The notes under the pieces are model-generated. The model did not search any database and had not been told where the DNA came from. It was given only the letters and a program-made list of their open reading frames with translations. A stretch of 64,000 bases of DNA, taken from contig CAIIXF020000008.1 in assembly GCA_903813345.2 (NCBI GenBank), forward strand, positions 24,290,822 through 24,354,821. The letters are read 5' to 3'. Shown piece by piece: positions 54,701 to 59,692 of the stretch. Every line of letters begins with the position of its first letter. Within the stretch, counting starts at the first letter, position 1. Position numbers and translations under genes: made by a program. The stretch comes from Owenia fusiformis. Its lineage: Eukaryota; Annelida; Polychaeta; Sabellida; Oweniidae.

Positions 54701-55556
54701 GAAATCCATCAACTGGTATATTTGAGTTAGGATTACATTTTTTATGAAAAATGGCGGCCATTTTGAAATTAAGCTGCCCTCTTAAAAATTCCTTCTTGCC
54801 CAGACCTCCTGTGTACCTAGGTATAAGCATAACAAATTTGAACCAAAGCCATCCACTGGTATTTGAGTTATCAGAGATTATATTTTTTACAAAGAATGGC
54901 GGCCATTTTATAATTCAGTCTTGAAAATCTCTTCTTGAGCAAAGCTCAAAGTATCAGCATATAAAATCTGATCCAAATTTGTCTACTTGTTGTTGAGTTA
55001 TCAAAGATTACATCTTTTACAAAAAATTGTGGCTATTTTGAATTGAGTGGCCATACTGAAAAATTCCTTCTCAAGCAGAGGTTTTATACCCATAAGGCAT
55101 TATAAAGCCTATAAAATTTTAACCAAATCCATCAACCCATATTTAAGTTATCACTCTGACAGATGGACGGACGGATTGACAAATGGATGGATGAACAGAC
55201 AGCCGATCAGCTTCTCTATATCCCTCTCCAATTTTGTTATGTGGGATAATTAGGTGAGGCAAGTGTGATCGGAGGCTCTACAAAATTGCTTGATTTCACA
55301 GCGAAGGTCACATACAAATGTACCAATGTCAATTAATTTGTTCCATTCCATGCCATGTGTTAGGTTTTTCAGTTGTAACTTATAATATTAAGTTTAAAAT
55401 GATCATCATTCAAAACTAGACAATATGATAAAGTTTCTGAGTTGACTTTACAGACTCCAGTATATCCAAGAATAACTGTTCAAAAACGTAAATGAAAAAC
55501 TTACTCAATTTTTTGCAGACTTTAAATAATTGCTTGCACTCCTCATCCATTTTTTC
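21660..55556 (-). CDS. Eight-repeat annexin (annexin A6-like), 15 exons, minus strand
   Basis: Calcium- and phospholipid-binding scaffold protein of the annexin family, expected in the cytosol and at membrane faces. Fifteen exons joined at GT-AG sites give one uninterrupted frame of about 704 residues ending in TAA at 21660-21662. Exon coordinates: 55505-55556, 49316-49410, 47667-47780, 46596-46686, 46182-46330, 42199-42300, 41301-41376, 37526-37629, 27942-28091, 26651-27061, 25105-25309, 24700-24848, 23235-23412, 22686-22798, 21660-21785. Approximate domain order: repeats 1-4 (residues 5-300), charged linker (301-395), repeats 5-8 (396-702). GxGT calcium loops are intact in repeats 5, 6 and 8 and lost in 1-4 and 7. 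Vertebrate annexin A6 is the known eight-repeat member and is of similar length (about 673). The start is uncertain: an in-frame ATG with A at -3 and G at +4 lies at 55548-55550, but upstream exons may exist. Introns are heavily invaded by transposons. Confidence 0.93.
22090..22560. repeat. Dispersed repeat C, three tandem units in annexin intron 14
   Basis: GTCAGATTTGAACTTC and related units at about 22181, 22301 and 22465 are each followed by a TAGATGATTTTGA-type segment. Related to 9790-9870 and 30880-30950. Confidence 0.65.
22686..22798 (-). CDS. Annexin exon 14, repeat 8 first half
   Basis: The 113-base exon has acceptor TGTTTAG and donor GTAAGT. It encodes GAIEDVTVFYAERLLKASSG, then IGTNDKMLIRIIVSRSE. 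FYAERLxKAxxGIGTNDKxLIRIIVSRSE is almost the family consensus for the final repeat, with an intact GIGT calcium loop. The next exon supplies IDLVQIK. Confidence 0.96.
22905..23130. repeat. Dispersed AACTAGA repeat, internal fragment
   Basis: CCATCCACTGATATTTTAGC and GAGTTATCAAAGATTATG stretches match internal modules of the 28297-29491 copy. Lies in annexin intron 13. Confidence 0.6.
23235..23412 (-). CDS. Annexin exon 13, repeat 7
   Basis: The 178-base exon encodes VDEEAVKVKEEKFTEIFSKQ, then NRAQVRALIEEYKALAGDDI and REGIKKSASGDAEDAYLGL. The third-repeat pattern (EEKFTEIF, QVRALxEEYKxLAGxDI, SGDxEDAYL) is clear. The GxGT loop is absent, which is common for repeats 3/7. Paralogous exons 6+7 sum to the same 178 bases. 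The splice to exon 14 restores GLVGAIED. Confidence 0.95.
23600..24661 (-). mobile_element. Mariner-like MITE copy with internal duplication
   Basis: The right end (24600-24661, CGTTGCAGGGTTTCACTTTT to GGACCACCCTG) is the complement of the left end of the complete element at 55930-56909, so this copy lies in the opposite orientation. Internal homology runs back to about 23600. The opposite terminus is missing. Positions about 23993-24231 and 24232-24465 are a tandem duplication of about 235 bp. Lies in annexin intron 12. Confidence 0.65.
24700..24848 (-). CDS. Annexin exon 12, end of repeat 6 and connector
   Basis: The 149-base exon has acceptor TTGCAG and donor GTAAGT. It encodes FYSELSEDIEDDTSGDFKDI, then LLELVKGERDQGTTVDNQLA and KDDAKAIYD. 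The DDTSGDFKDILL motif carries the acidic cap for the GAGT loop of exon 11. The connector GERDQ plus DAKAIYD matches the annexin repeat 2/3 connector. Confidence 0.95.
25105..25309 (-). CDS. Annexin exon 11, end of repeat 5 and most of repeat 6
   Basis: The 205-base exon has acceptor TACCAG and donor GTATGT. It encodes DLQEELEGELTGDFEEVILG, then LLMPPIEYDAYCLHEAMDGA and GTSEAVLIGVLSTRNAKQLS. The MxPPIEYDAxxLHxAMxGxGT stretch is a textbook annexin repeat junction with an intact GAGT calcium loop. Glu in the ELTGDFE helix supplies the cap acidic residue for repeat 5. Its length equals exons 3+4. Confidence 0.96.
25850..26600 (+). pseudogene. Possible retrocopy or LINE 3' end with poly(A)
   Basis: Plus-strand sequence ends with GAAATAAACCTATTGATT and a run of eleven A at 26589-26599, as in a polyadenylated insertion. 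An open stretch of about 106 codons (26082-26402) contains RPEPTMFDFQELTDTYLRPL but I do not recognise it. Lies in annexin intron 10, antisense to the gene. Confidence 0.3.
26651..27061 (-). CDS. Annexin exon 10, charged linker and start of repeat 5
   Basis: This is the largest exon (411 bases, 137 codons), between CTTCAG and GTAAGT. The first 80-odd residues are low complexity: Lys, Pro, Ser, Asn and Asp rich, with runs such as KKMPPSGVK and NKDKDKQSKDKEE, and are probably disordered. From about residue 90 it enters repeat 5: DVKDIHDAIQGWGTNEGPLI, then QILSGRSNEQRQEIKKKYQE. GWGT is an intact type II calcium loop. In vertebrate annexin A6 the halves are joined by a shorter linker, so this extension is notable. 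Confidence 0.93.
27098..27857. repeat. Intronic minisatellite, about 13 units of about 56 bp
   Basis: Unit includes GATGTCAGTGTCGTATACAT, then GATTGTGCAGGTCATTG and TATGAAGCACGACCAAT. Units differ at few positions and two subtypes alternate. Sits in the intron between the linker exon and exon 9 of the annexin gene. Confidence 0.9.
27942..28091 (-). CDS. Annexin exon 9, end of repeat 4
   Basis: The 150-base exon has acceptor CTTGCAG and donor GTAGAG. It encodes TNLGAIRKAYKKKYGTELAD, then DIYKHCGPSGKVLAVMAEKN and PPGQAKAIKK. LxAIRKAYKKKYGxxL is a near-consensus annexin helix C-D. GPSGK replaces the usual TSGD. The C-terminal Lys-rich tail leads into the linker exon. The upstream intron is about 9.4 kb and holds most of the LINE fragments. 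Confidence 0.92.
28297..29491. repeat. Dispersed AACTAGA repeat, longest copy
   Basis: Starts AACTAGAAAAACAGCAACTC. Contains about six tandem modules of about 150 bp, each with GCATCAGCATATAAAATTTG, TTTGAGTTATCAAAGATTAC and AAAAATGGCGGCCATTTTGA. Ends with a GGACGGACGAACGGACGG tract (29395-29452) and CTATATCCCCCTCGAACTTC, then GGTGGGATAA. No coding, no target duplication recognised. Confidence 0.85.
29395..29452. repeat. GGACGG/GAACGG microsatellite
   Basis: Mixed GGAC and GAAC tetramers forming the 3' part of the dispersed repeat. Similar tracts occur at 10425, 19273, 39750, 55161, 60265 and 63975. Confidence 0.9.
29638..29685. repeat. TA-rich microsatellite
   Basis: Near-perfect TATATA run including palindromic ATTATATATATAATATATAT, directly beyond the LINE fragment. 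Confidence 0.85.
29790..30830 (-). pseudogene. Non-LTR retrotransposon reverse transcriptase fragment (minus)
   Basis: Three frame-shifted blocks in order on the minus strand. First NPLNYHAVTLISVPCKVYTD, GFHHGRGCQEQV and FICYIYATKAFSSVNRDCLW (RT fingers/palm). Then LQCGIQIEDQNIGILFYADD (catalytic FYADD). Then YNKLYDSLVQPILNYGTSLL (thumb). The first catalytic Asp region has lost its consensus (YIYATKAF for FxDFxKAF). Upstream endonuclease and downstream C-terminus are missing. Resides in annexin intron 8, same strand as the gene. Confidence 0.85.
31430..31660 (-). mobile_element. LINE 3' tail, inverted relative to neighbour
   Basis: GCCAAAGGCATTATATAAGA and GGAGCAGGTGTGACA match the complement of the 3' end of the plus-strand LINE at 33400-33545. 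A second, 5'-truncated minus-strand copy therefore abuts the plus-strand copy. Confidence 0.65.
31850..33550 (+). pseudogene. CR1/Jockey-like LINE reverse transcriptase and C-terminus
   Basis: Blocks in order: HQSGFLPGHTCSTIHQFLSI, SCGVPQGSILGPISFLLYTN (RT motif B/C), a stop-damaged ADDTS, then a second copy of that block with intact CYIYADDTSLHHPFDP, then KVEEWSNTWKLNFKP, KLKFKLGSKHLETIFNSFIL and a C-terminal CACGSPQTLKHILLQL knuckle. Many stops and frameshifts. Ends at AATGAAATAAATAATAAG. The catalytic segment (32220-32330 and 32390-32470) is present twice. Confidence 0.85.
33750..34260 (+). pseudogene. Second partial LINE C-terminal copy
   Basis: KLKFKLGSKHLETI (about 33790) and CSARFTNSAIASAISNWLKL (about 34140) repeat motifs of the preceding LINE at lower preservation. 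Multiple stops. Downstream of LPTAMKSKKTLQNFKN another element 5' end is joined. Confidence 0.6.
34310..34463 (+). pseudogene. LINE ORF2 5' end with decayed 2A-like motif, interrupted by Tc1
   Basis: Peptide KLLLLLIAGDVHPNPGLNNL precedes FLFSNI. GDVxxNPG resembles 2A-like ribosome-skipping motifs (D-V/I-E-x-N-P-G-P) known at this position in some non-LTR elements, but Glu is His and the final Pro is Leu here. The frame continues after the Tc1 element as NIKSLSANGGTQFDSLKL (36080-36135), typical of the start of the endonuclease domain. Confidence 0.6.
34464..36080 (-). mobile_element. Tc1/mariner element, 1617 bp, TA target
   Basis: Ends CACTGTTGCTCATAAAAATG (left) and the complement at the right, each flanked by TA (34462-34463, 36081-36082). 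Inside is a broken minus-strand transposase. Nested in the LINE described on both sides. Confidence 0.9.
34886..35750 (-). pseudogene. Tc1-like transposase, degraded
   Basis: Minus-strand blocks: paired HTH region (GVSGTVTKILQWYQRH, SPREKNARKDHHLLHLC), central region (LKRPQLTDHNKEMCLQWAGK, HQNVGPNNWCHMTAYEE), and C-terminal region (MFWGNIQLQNDHAVAYASG, PWAQKSANQQMWDDLG). The order matches Tc1 transposases. The DNARPH motif is altered, and the SPDLNPIEH segment that carries the third catalytic acid is deleted, so it cannot be active. Frameshifts separate the blocks. Confidence 0.85.
36220..37090 (-). pseudogene. LINE ORF1 protein fragment (RRM-like)
   Basis: On the minus strand: an N-terminal helical stretch with LEDCVNDFTLMCNH, then CANTICIHGIQEEANEDAAG (like the RRNNLVIHGIPE strand of ORF1 RNA-binding domains) and IPILSSHR. 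After frameshifts, IDQAWSSYGKIYA, typical of the ORF1 C-terminal domain. Closely fits L1/Tx1-type or I-type ORF1 but no function is retained. Confidence 0.6.
37526..37629 (-). CDS. Annexin exon 8, repeat 4 first half
   Basis: The 104-base exon in phase 2 has donor GTGAGT and acceptor TTCCAG. It encodes KCVGVSPAQYAEQLKKHMKS followed by GNPVLIEILMAHAD. The calcium loop is lost (HMKSGNPV). A plus-strand LINE fragment begins only about ten to forty bases upstream of the acceptor in transcript terms, so part of the branch/polypyrimidine region is probably transposon-derived. Confidence 0.9.
37640..38350 (+). pseudogene. LINE reverse transcriptase fragment next to annexin exon 8
   Basis: KFQSGFLPGHNTELQLLAIT, VYLDISAVFDTVPHSLLIHK (FxD region), SGVPQGSVI, then after a small deletion LDSEAYIYADDKSLH and LNKINKINLWSKKWFLKFKP, and finally HLGFILDKNL. 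About 15 residues normally between GVPQGS and the YADD segment are missing. Both ends are truncated. It lies in annexin intron 7, antisense to the gene, its left edge almost at the exon 8 splice acceptor. Confidence 0.88.
38360..39830. repeat. Dispersed repeat B copy carrying a nested TTAA MITE
   Basis: Modules AAAATGGTGGCCATTTTTCA and ATATGAACAAAATCGCTC recur four times. Ends with ACGGACAGACAGACGGACGG, then TCCGAACTTTGTTCGATGGG. Interrupted by the 38940-39542 element. Confidence 0.75.
38940..39542. mobile_element. Palindromic TTAA-target MITE (Kolobok- or piggyBac-like)
   Basis: Begins AGGAACATTCCTGGCCAGAC and ends with the complementary CTTTGGCCAGGAATGTTCCT. TTAA at 38936-38939 and 39543-39546. 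The two halves are long imperfect inverted repeats, for example AGGAAGTGATGTCATCGACT at 39111 and its complement at about 39355. The flanks match a continuous sequence at about 61611-61650. Confidence 0.82.
39955..41015. repeat. Tandem array of about 161-bp units, seven copies
   Basis: Each unit holds GGAAAATCCAAAATGGCTGC, CAGAATGCCAAAAAACTAAT, ATCCCTGAAAATTTGAAATT and a GTTCACCT...GCGTAGACAAG segment. Spacing of AAAATGGC is 161, 172, 152, 161, 162 and 160. Located in annexin intron 7. The open frames across it are repeat artefacts. Confidence 0.9.
41301..41376 (-). CDS. Annexin exon 7, repeat 3 second half
   Basis: The 76-base exon has acceptor TTTTAG and donor GTAGGT. It encodes ISGKAATDVVDKECTEEFAE followed by AFSAL and one base of a Val codon. 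It aligns with helices D-E (the usual SGDFExALLALV), with the SGD lost. Exons 6 and 7 sum to 178 bases, the size of exon 13. Confidence 0.9.
41522..41912. mobile_element. MITE with AGGGGAGGCATCAAAAGTTC ends
   Basis: About 50-bp inverted ends (AGGGGAGGCATCAAAAGTTC, ATGTCGGAT, ACTAAATAAATCTAGTT and their complements). Interior has poly(C) tracts. Target duplication not clear: ACTTATA precedes, AAGTATA follows. In annexin intron 6. Confidence 0.75.
42199..42300 (-). CDS. Annexin exon 6, repeat 3 first half
   Basis: The 102-base exon is bounded by a TTTTAG acceptor and a GTAACA donor. It encodes AGDGRWDKDSEVFLTLLSQK followed by SLPQLNAILKAYKQ. AGDGRW matches the AGExKWGTDE start of annexin third repeats, but the GT pair is replaced by DK. 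LPQLNAILKAY is the helix C signature. Confidence 0.92.
42310..43670. other. Annexin intron 5, unique sequence
   Basis: No coding or clear element. A GTCACGCATTTGCT segment occurs twice (43356 and 43517) in direct orientation. Confidence 0.4.
43681..44608. mobile_element. Non-autonomous DNA element, 9-bp TSD GGCAAATCA
   Basis: Ends GGGTTTACGAAAAAGACTGA and complement of GGGTTTACAAAAAACACCGA. Exact GGCAAATCA at 43672-43680 and 44609-44617. Subterminal CGACCACCGACC repeats occur near both ends. No ORF of note. A 9-bp duplication fits Mutator-like or Merlin-like mobilisation, but terminal motif alone does not decide. Confidence 0.8.
45132..46101. mobile_element. MITE with CTGTAG ends, TA target
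   Basis: Left CTGTAGGAGAAGAAAATATA, right reads back CTGTAGAAAAAGAAATTATA. TA on each side. Inside the ends are tandem variants of ATTATAGCG/ATTATAACG. No ORF. Similar class to 17967-18536. In annexin intron 5. Confidence 0.72.
46182..46330 (-). CDS. Annexin exon 5, end of repeat 2 and inter-module connector
   Basis: The 149-base exon has acceptor CATTTAG and donor GTGAAT. It encodes HGESLEEDIKYLADEECEAL, then LLTLLNDGKNQDHDIDF and DAAEEDAKELHE. SLEEDIK is the annexin helix D. The connector and DAKELHE correspond to the repeat 2/3 connector of four-repeat annexins. Exon 12, its paralogue, is also exactly 149 bases in the same phases. Confidence 0.93.
46596..46686 (-). CDS. Annexin exon 4, repeat 2 middle
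   Basis: The 91-base exon has acceptor TTGCAG and donor GTAGGT and ends with one base of a split Glu codon. It encodes GSGNKAVALVKLLVDK followed by TPEELQAIKDSYKN. The loop is GSGN where a calcium-binding repeat would carry GxGT, so the site is probably weakened or lost. The helix C motif LQAIKDSYK is typical of annexins. Confidence 0.92.
46700..47640. other. Annexin intron 3, no gene
   Basis: A short GGGCCC-rich patch at 46868-46915 resembles the MITE family of 13934-14188. The rest is unremarkable. Confidence 0.4.
47667..47780 (-). CDS. Annexin exon 3, end of repeat 1 and start of repeat 2
   Basis: The 114-base exon has acceptor CTGCAG and donor GTGAGT. It encodes DLHSELKAALGSPYAALLDALL and then AADAEAVHKALH. 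The DLxxELK helix D and the DAEAVHKAL helix A are strong annexin signatures. Its length plus exon 4 equals exactly the single exon 11 of the C-terminal half, showing an intron that differs between the paralogous halves. Confidence 0.92.
47850..47978 (-). mobile_element. Truncated GGGCCC-rich MITE copy
   Basis: Ends GATCCGCCAGTG, the complement of the left end of 13934-14188. Includes TTTTTGGGCCC and a poly(G) run. The opposite end is missing. In annexin intron 2. Confidence 0.6.
48147..48312. repeat. Dispersed repeat B, 5' fragment
   Basis: AACAGCAATGCCAATGCGTAG and CACATAAAAATGGCTACC match the 5' part of the copies at 59693 and 61194. Confidence 0.6.
48370..49035. mobile_element. Repeat D, uninterrupted copy
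   Basis: Homologous over about 660 bp to the outer part of 50976-53615 (CTTGAATCATGAATATTTTC, CATGGGTGTATCTTTTAGAC, CAATGGACCAATCAACATAC, CCAAGATATAA). It lacks the 1.96-kb CACTG insertion, so it shows the empty site near 48788. In annexin intron 2. Confidence 0.7.
49316..49410 (-). CDS. Annexin exon 2, repeat 1 helices B-C
   Basis: Acceptor ATTCAG and donor GTAGGA bound 95 bases in phase 2. The peptide contains DPDDILIRCLIKKTP followed by AYRKELAGRFKDQYD. It aligns with the annexin pattern of a hydrophobic helix, a repeat of charged residues and an aromatic Y before the DL of the next exon. The Ser completed across the junction and the following DPDD replace the GxGTDE calcium loop. Confidence 0.88.
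49420..50435. other. Annexin intron 1 segment, no gene
   Basis: AT-rich, chance frames only. No family seen elsewhere in the window. Confidence 0.4.
50440..50912. repeat. Dispersed AACTAGA repeat, partial
   Basis: Begins AACTAGAAGACATCGACTCC (a diverged 5' end). Contains GGCCATCTTGAAAATTT and CATATAAAATTTGAATCAAA modules. Stops before the terminal microsatellite. Confidence 0.65.
50976..53615. mobile_element. Repeat D element with inverted ends, interrupted by a CACTG element
   Basis: Ends AAAGGAGCACGTAGGTTATC and complement. The outer part alone is about 675 bp and matches 48370-49035. The target duplication is at most GA/GA and uncertain. In annexin intron 1. Confidence 0.7.
51387..53347. 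mobile_element. 1961-bp non-autonomous element, CACTGTA ends, 5-bp TSD TATTT
   Basis: Left CACTGTATGTACAGTGATCG, right its complement, with about 65 bp of inverted ends that include GATCAAAGACTCGACAAGAT. TATTT at 51382-51386 and 53348-53352. The homologous repeat D copy at 48370-49035 has a single TAATT at this point, confirming the insertion and its 5-bp duplication. No transposase frame was recognised. Confidence 0.88.
53640..54295. other. AT-rich intron sequence, no gene
   Basis: Only chance frames. No recognised repeat until the dispersed repeat begins near 54300. Confidence 0.4.
54300..55250. repeat. Dispersed AACTAGA repeat, large 3' part
   Basis: Five modules with AACCAAATCCATCCACTAGT, GAGTTATCAAA and AATGGCGGCCATTTT. 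Ends with a GACGGACGGATTGACAAATG tract and TATATCCCTCTCCAATTTTG, then GTGGGATAAT. A non-homologous segment (about 54380-54625) containing AACACTGCGACAG and CCTGCTATAAGCAG/CTATAGCAGGGG may be an insertion in the first module. Confidence 0.75.
55505..55556 (-). CDS. Annexin exon 1 (first exon found), start of repeat 1
   Basis: Read on the minus strand this follows a TTTCAG acceptor and ends at a GTAAGT donor. It encodes EKMDEECKQLFKVCKKL plus one base. That matches helix A of an annexin repeat, but the usual MKGxGT loop is replaced by KKLSDPDD after joining to exon 2. ATG at 55548-55550 could be the initiator, leaving almost no N-terminal tail, which is short for an annexin. An upstream coding exon is therefore possible. 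The frame is also open for about 33 codons upstream, but that stretch looks intronic. Confidence 0.75.
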
Positions 55557-55929
55557 CTGAAATAAAAAATAAATAGTATTTATTTCAAAAGAAAATACAA
55601 TATTCTCAATGAAACTCAAATAGAAAATTCCCTGACTTCTCTTTGATTCAAGCATGTTATTTTGGTAGTTTTCATTTGTATTTTCTCATTTCATATCATC
55701 AGTTTGTGGACTTTTCAACTTTCCAAAACACTCACTTAAAATTCCCTTGAGTTCTTCCTGACTTCCTGATTTTCAATTCGAAAATTCTCTGATCATTTTA
55801 GCTATTTTAGAGGAAGTGGTAACCCTATAGTTTGTAATCCAACTTATTGGTATGCTTCCTCTGGTAGCATTGGTACACATTTTCTAATAACGGAAGCTCT
55901 GAATTTTACTATGGACACTTTTTATTTTA

Positions 55930-56909
55930 CAGGGTGGTCCAAAAAAGTGAACCCCTGCAACGGGCCATATTTTCCTTATTACTTGCAGGAATTCTTTTTT
56001 ATTTTCACATGTTGTAGAGGAAGGTCTAAAATTTATGTTGGTACCATACATTTTTCATAGTCTTGAAATTTGCAGAAATTATAAGCCCTAACCAAATATT
56101 ACTGAAAATGGAGAAGATGTGATTTTCAATATCCATGATTTTTCAACCCTTCAACTCCTTTCCCCTGAGAATTTTTAAGCTGCAGTCTTATTTTCTGACT
56201 TTGTTCAATTTTAAATCTTTCACATTATGGCTTAAAACTAGCATCCTACCTTTGTTAGTTGCAAAGTTATTGTGATCCAAAGAAATGTGTTTAGCTTCCT
56301 CAGACGAAAATGTTTTCCAGTGAAATCGCGACCATACCACTATATGATCTTGAAATGTCAATATCTTGATAAATCATGGACCAATCTTAATGAAATATGG
56401 CTGAAAACATTGAATATTGGATTTTCTTTTGATTCTTTAAAGATATTTGATGAAGGGGTTATCAGATTCCTGGCCACAGGAGGCAACTTCCTTCCATAAG
56501 AGGAGCCCCTCTAACTGTTGGTGTAGGTAACATACCACTGAACTGTTGAACAGTTAAAAATGCTTCAAAATGATCAATGAAAGTGTGAAATGTGTTTCCT
56601 GCTTGAATTGTGTTTCCTGCTTGAATAGTGTCCGTTTTGTCATATGGTAGGGTTTTAAACTTGTATCTCTAACTGAAAGCTGTTCAACAATTTGTGTGAA
56701 TCACATTTGTAAAATTTTGTACAATATCTAATTTTCAGGCATGTTTGTTAAACTCTTGTAATTTCTTCAAAAAATTAAGACTGAGAATAAATTATGGCAT
56801 CAACCAAAATTTTAGATCTTTCTCTACATGTGATAATATGAGCCAATTCATGCATGTATTTAGAAAAATATAGCCTGTTGCAGGGGTTCACTTTTTTTGG
56901 ACCACCCTG
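55930..56909. mobile_element. Mariner-like MITE, CAGGGTGGTCC ends, TA target
   Basis: Left CAGGGTGGTCCAAAAAAGTG, right complement. Inverted ends of about 36 bp with ACCCCTGCAAC. TA at both borders. No transposase. A homologous inverted copy with internal duplication lies at 23600-24661. Upstream of annexin exon 1, or in a further 5' intron. Confidence 0.82.
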
Positions 56910-56999
56910 TATTTTTATCAAAAGAAATACCATATCTCAGATCAATATATCTGGTATAAAGGGATATACTAGTTTAACCCATAGCACACACGTGGATGG

Positions 57000-59690
57000 T
57001 ACGTCATGAGAATTAATGTATCAGTAGAAGTTGTAAAGAGTCAAAGGACACCCGATATATGCATTACCCAAAACTGTTTGATATTATTTCCATTCATTTA
57101 AAGGAACAAAACTTGCCTAATCAAATACCATTAGTTGATGGCACTTACAACACTCTCTACATCTGATCTATTATTCCTCATAAACCACTCAGACTTTAAG
57201 AGCTATACCATGGCGGGGTTTCAAAACAAGGGCACAGCTGTGGACTGCGACTAGTGTTATTCAAATCAGTTTCACGATATATTATTGCTGTAAAATGGCG
57301 GTAAATCCAAACTTAATTTGGATAGCATGTTAAGATTTCAGCGGTAAATCATTGCTTTGGATAAACTACACAAGAGCAGGTATGTATCATTGGTGGGGCC
57401 TACAATTCAAGTCAAAAAAGGCTTTTGTAGATCATTTTTTGGCCCCTAAAACCCAAAATTTAAAATTTAAGGCAAATTGTTTTCATAAGTTGACCAAAAA
57501 TTAATAAACAAGACCACAAAGGGCCAAGTAATACCAAAAGGACCCACTAATTGAGGCCCTACAAATTTTTTAAGCCCAAAGATTTGGCCTCAAAATTTTT
57601 TTCTGGGCCAAACAATATCAATTACTAATACTTTAGTCTTGCTTCAATACCCTGGACCATTCTTTGACTTGACCTTTTTGGGTATGACATTATAGCATAG
57701 TTTTGGCAATTGGGCATGTCAGTGGTCCAAGCATTGACCTAGAATTGACTTTAGCTAATCAATTAAGGTCTAATGGTACTTAAAAGGAAATGACAAAACA
57801 GAATGTGACAAAACCATGCTGGATTTCAAACATTTTTTGAGTTTAAGTAGTTCCACATAATATTTACAGGACCAGGATCACAATGTACATGGTCAGAATG
57901 ACCCTAAACATGATGAAATAACTTTTTCAACCCTCTGAATATGTGACTGAAAAATAGCTAAAAGTAGAAGCTTTGGAAAGGTCACTGAACAGAATATTTT
58001 GATTTTTTTTAGAAAATGTGCCTAATAAACATGTATTGCTTTTAATGATACATGCTTTTTGATTTGATTGGTGAGATGTAGAAGGTTGATCTATTAGGTG
58101 AAGTGATGTCTAGATGGTACTGTAGAAGATAAATGAGATAGTGCTGAGCTATTGCATGATTTACCAATCTTTTTAAATAAACTGATAGTCTGGAAGATGG
58201 TCTTCTTTTCTTGAAACAATAAGAGCATGCGCCCTTGTTTTGATTCTCCACCTTGTAAAACAGGGCAAATGTTCATTAAATGTAATGAATGACCATCTTA
58301 GTGCTTGAAATACAATCAAGTGGAGACAAAGGCATTTATCACACCTATTCTGATATAAAAGACCTCCTCTCAACTAAAAAGTGAGAACAAGACACAGGGA
58401 GAACAATATTTAACATACAAATAAGAATGGTGCGGTCTTAAAATAAATATGCCAAAAGAGAATTAGTTCTGGGTTTTTATACCAAAAAGCATCCATGAAA
58501 AATATCAGACCTTTGTAGGTACCATTCATGTAAAATCCAAAGAAATGGTATTTACATTTAAATGAGAAAGAAATAGAAAGCATTAATCCAAAATGATAAT
58601 TACAAATATATATTTAGTATCTTCCAATCATATGTGTGCTTCTTGATTAATCAAAAATAGGCCTCACAGTCACATACAACCTTGGCATGAAAGCTCAGAT
58701 TACTCTTTCTTATACACTCTAATAATTGGATTTCTATTGCATGTATAAAGAGTACCAATGCATGAAATAACTAATGACAAATTGATCCCTTCGACGGTTG
58801 CTATGGTAACCAAAAGTAGGGGTTAACGGAGCAGTAAAAAAATGAAGGGCTTGATCAACATAAATATGCTCATAAATATCTCAAAATGACAGTTATTTTC
58901 AAATATTTGGCTTCATATTGTCTCAAGCCTTGTAGCCATGACAACTGTAACATACATTACATCATCATGCTATTGTGATGTCACACAAAGCAGTGACACC
59001 AGGACACTGCCATTTTCAGTCCTTCTTGGACGGAGCAAAATTTGATTAAAATAGCAATGAAAAAGCAAGAATCGCATATAAACATCCGTTCTGTGATTAA
59101 ATTTAATGCTTTGAAGAAGTTTTCAGTATTAGAGACCTATAGAGGTTTGTTGGAAGTCTATGGGAAAGAAGAAGTAAAAAAATCTACAGTATATAGGCGG
59201 TATTCTGTATATGTATTCTGAATATGCTGTGAGAGCCCAGATGACCATTCTTGGAAAAAATGGTTTTGAGGGTGCATACCTAGAATTGTTAAGGAGATAC
59301 CAAAAATGCACGGGGAATACTTTGAGAAAGAGTGAGATTGCACCAGAAGTATAAGGAATCAATAGTCTTGCACAGAATTGATGTGCTCAACAATAGGACT
59401 CACTAGAAGTTACGGATTAGATCACGTCCTGAATATCAGTTGAAACTTGTATATTTAACTAGCAATTAGTGACAAACTATGTGCTCCGTGGACCCTGTTG
59501 TGACGTCATGTTTGGAACTCTCACTTTACTGAAATTGGGTGTAACTTGTTGAAATTTTCACACAATGATGGTCACATGTTTGTGGTTCTGTGTTCCAATT
59601 TTGAATAAAATCTGGTTGATAAAAGTGAAGTTATAGCATTTGTCCCACTACTTATGAATCCCCCCTCGTACTTCCCCAATATTCAATATA
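57000..59690. other. No gene identified; possible annexin 5' region
   Basis: AT-rich with a GGGCCC-family fragment (57410-57620) and a unit at 59461-59680 (GTGCTCCGTGGACC...) that I cannot assign. Because the annexin start is uncertain, a 5' exon or promoter could lie here, but I found no supported one. Confidence 0.35.
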
Positions 59691-59692
59691 AA

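Noticed and set aside
57217-57262. ATG in ACCATGGCGGGG context as an upstream annexin start
   Set aside because: Frame stops after 13 codons without a plausible splice donor, and it is on the plus strand, opposite to the gene.
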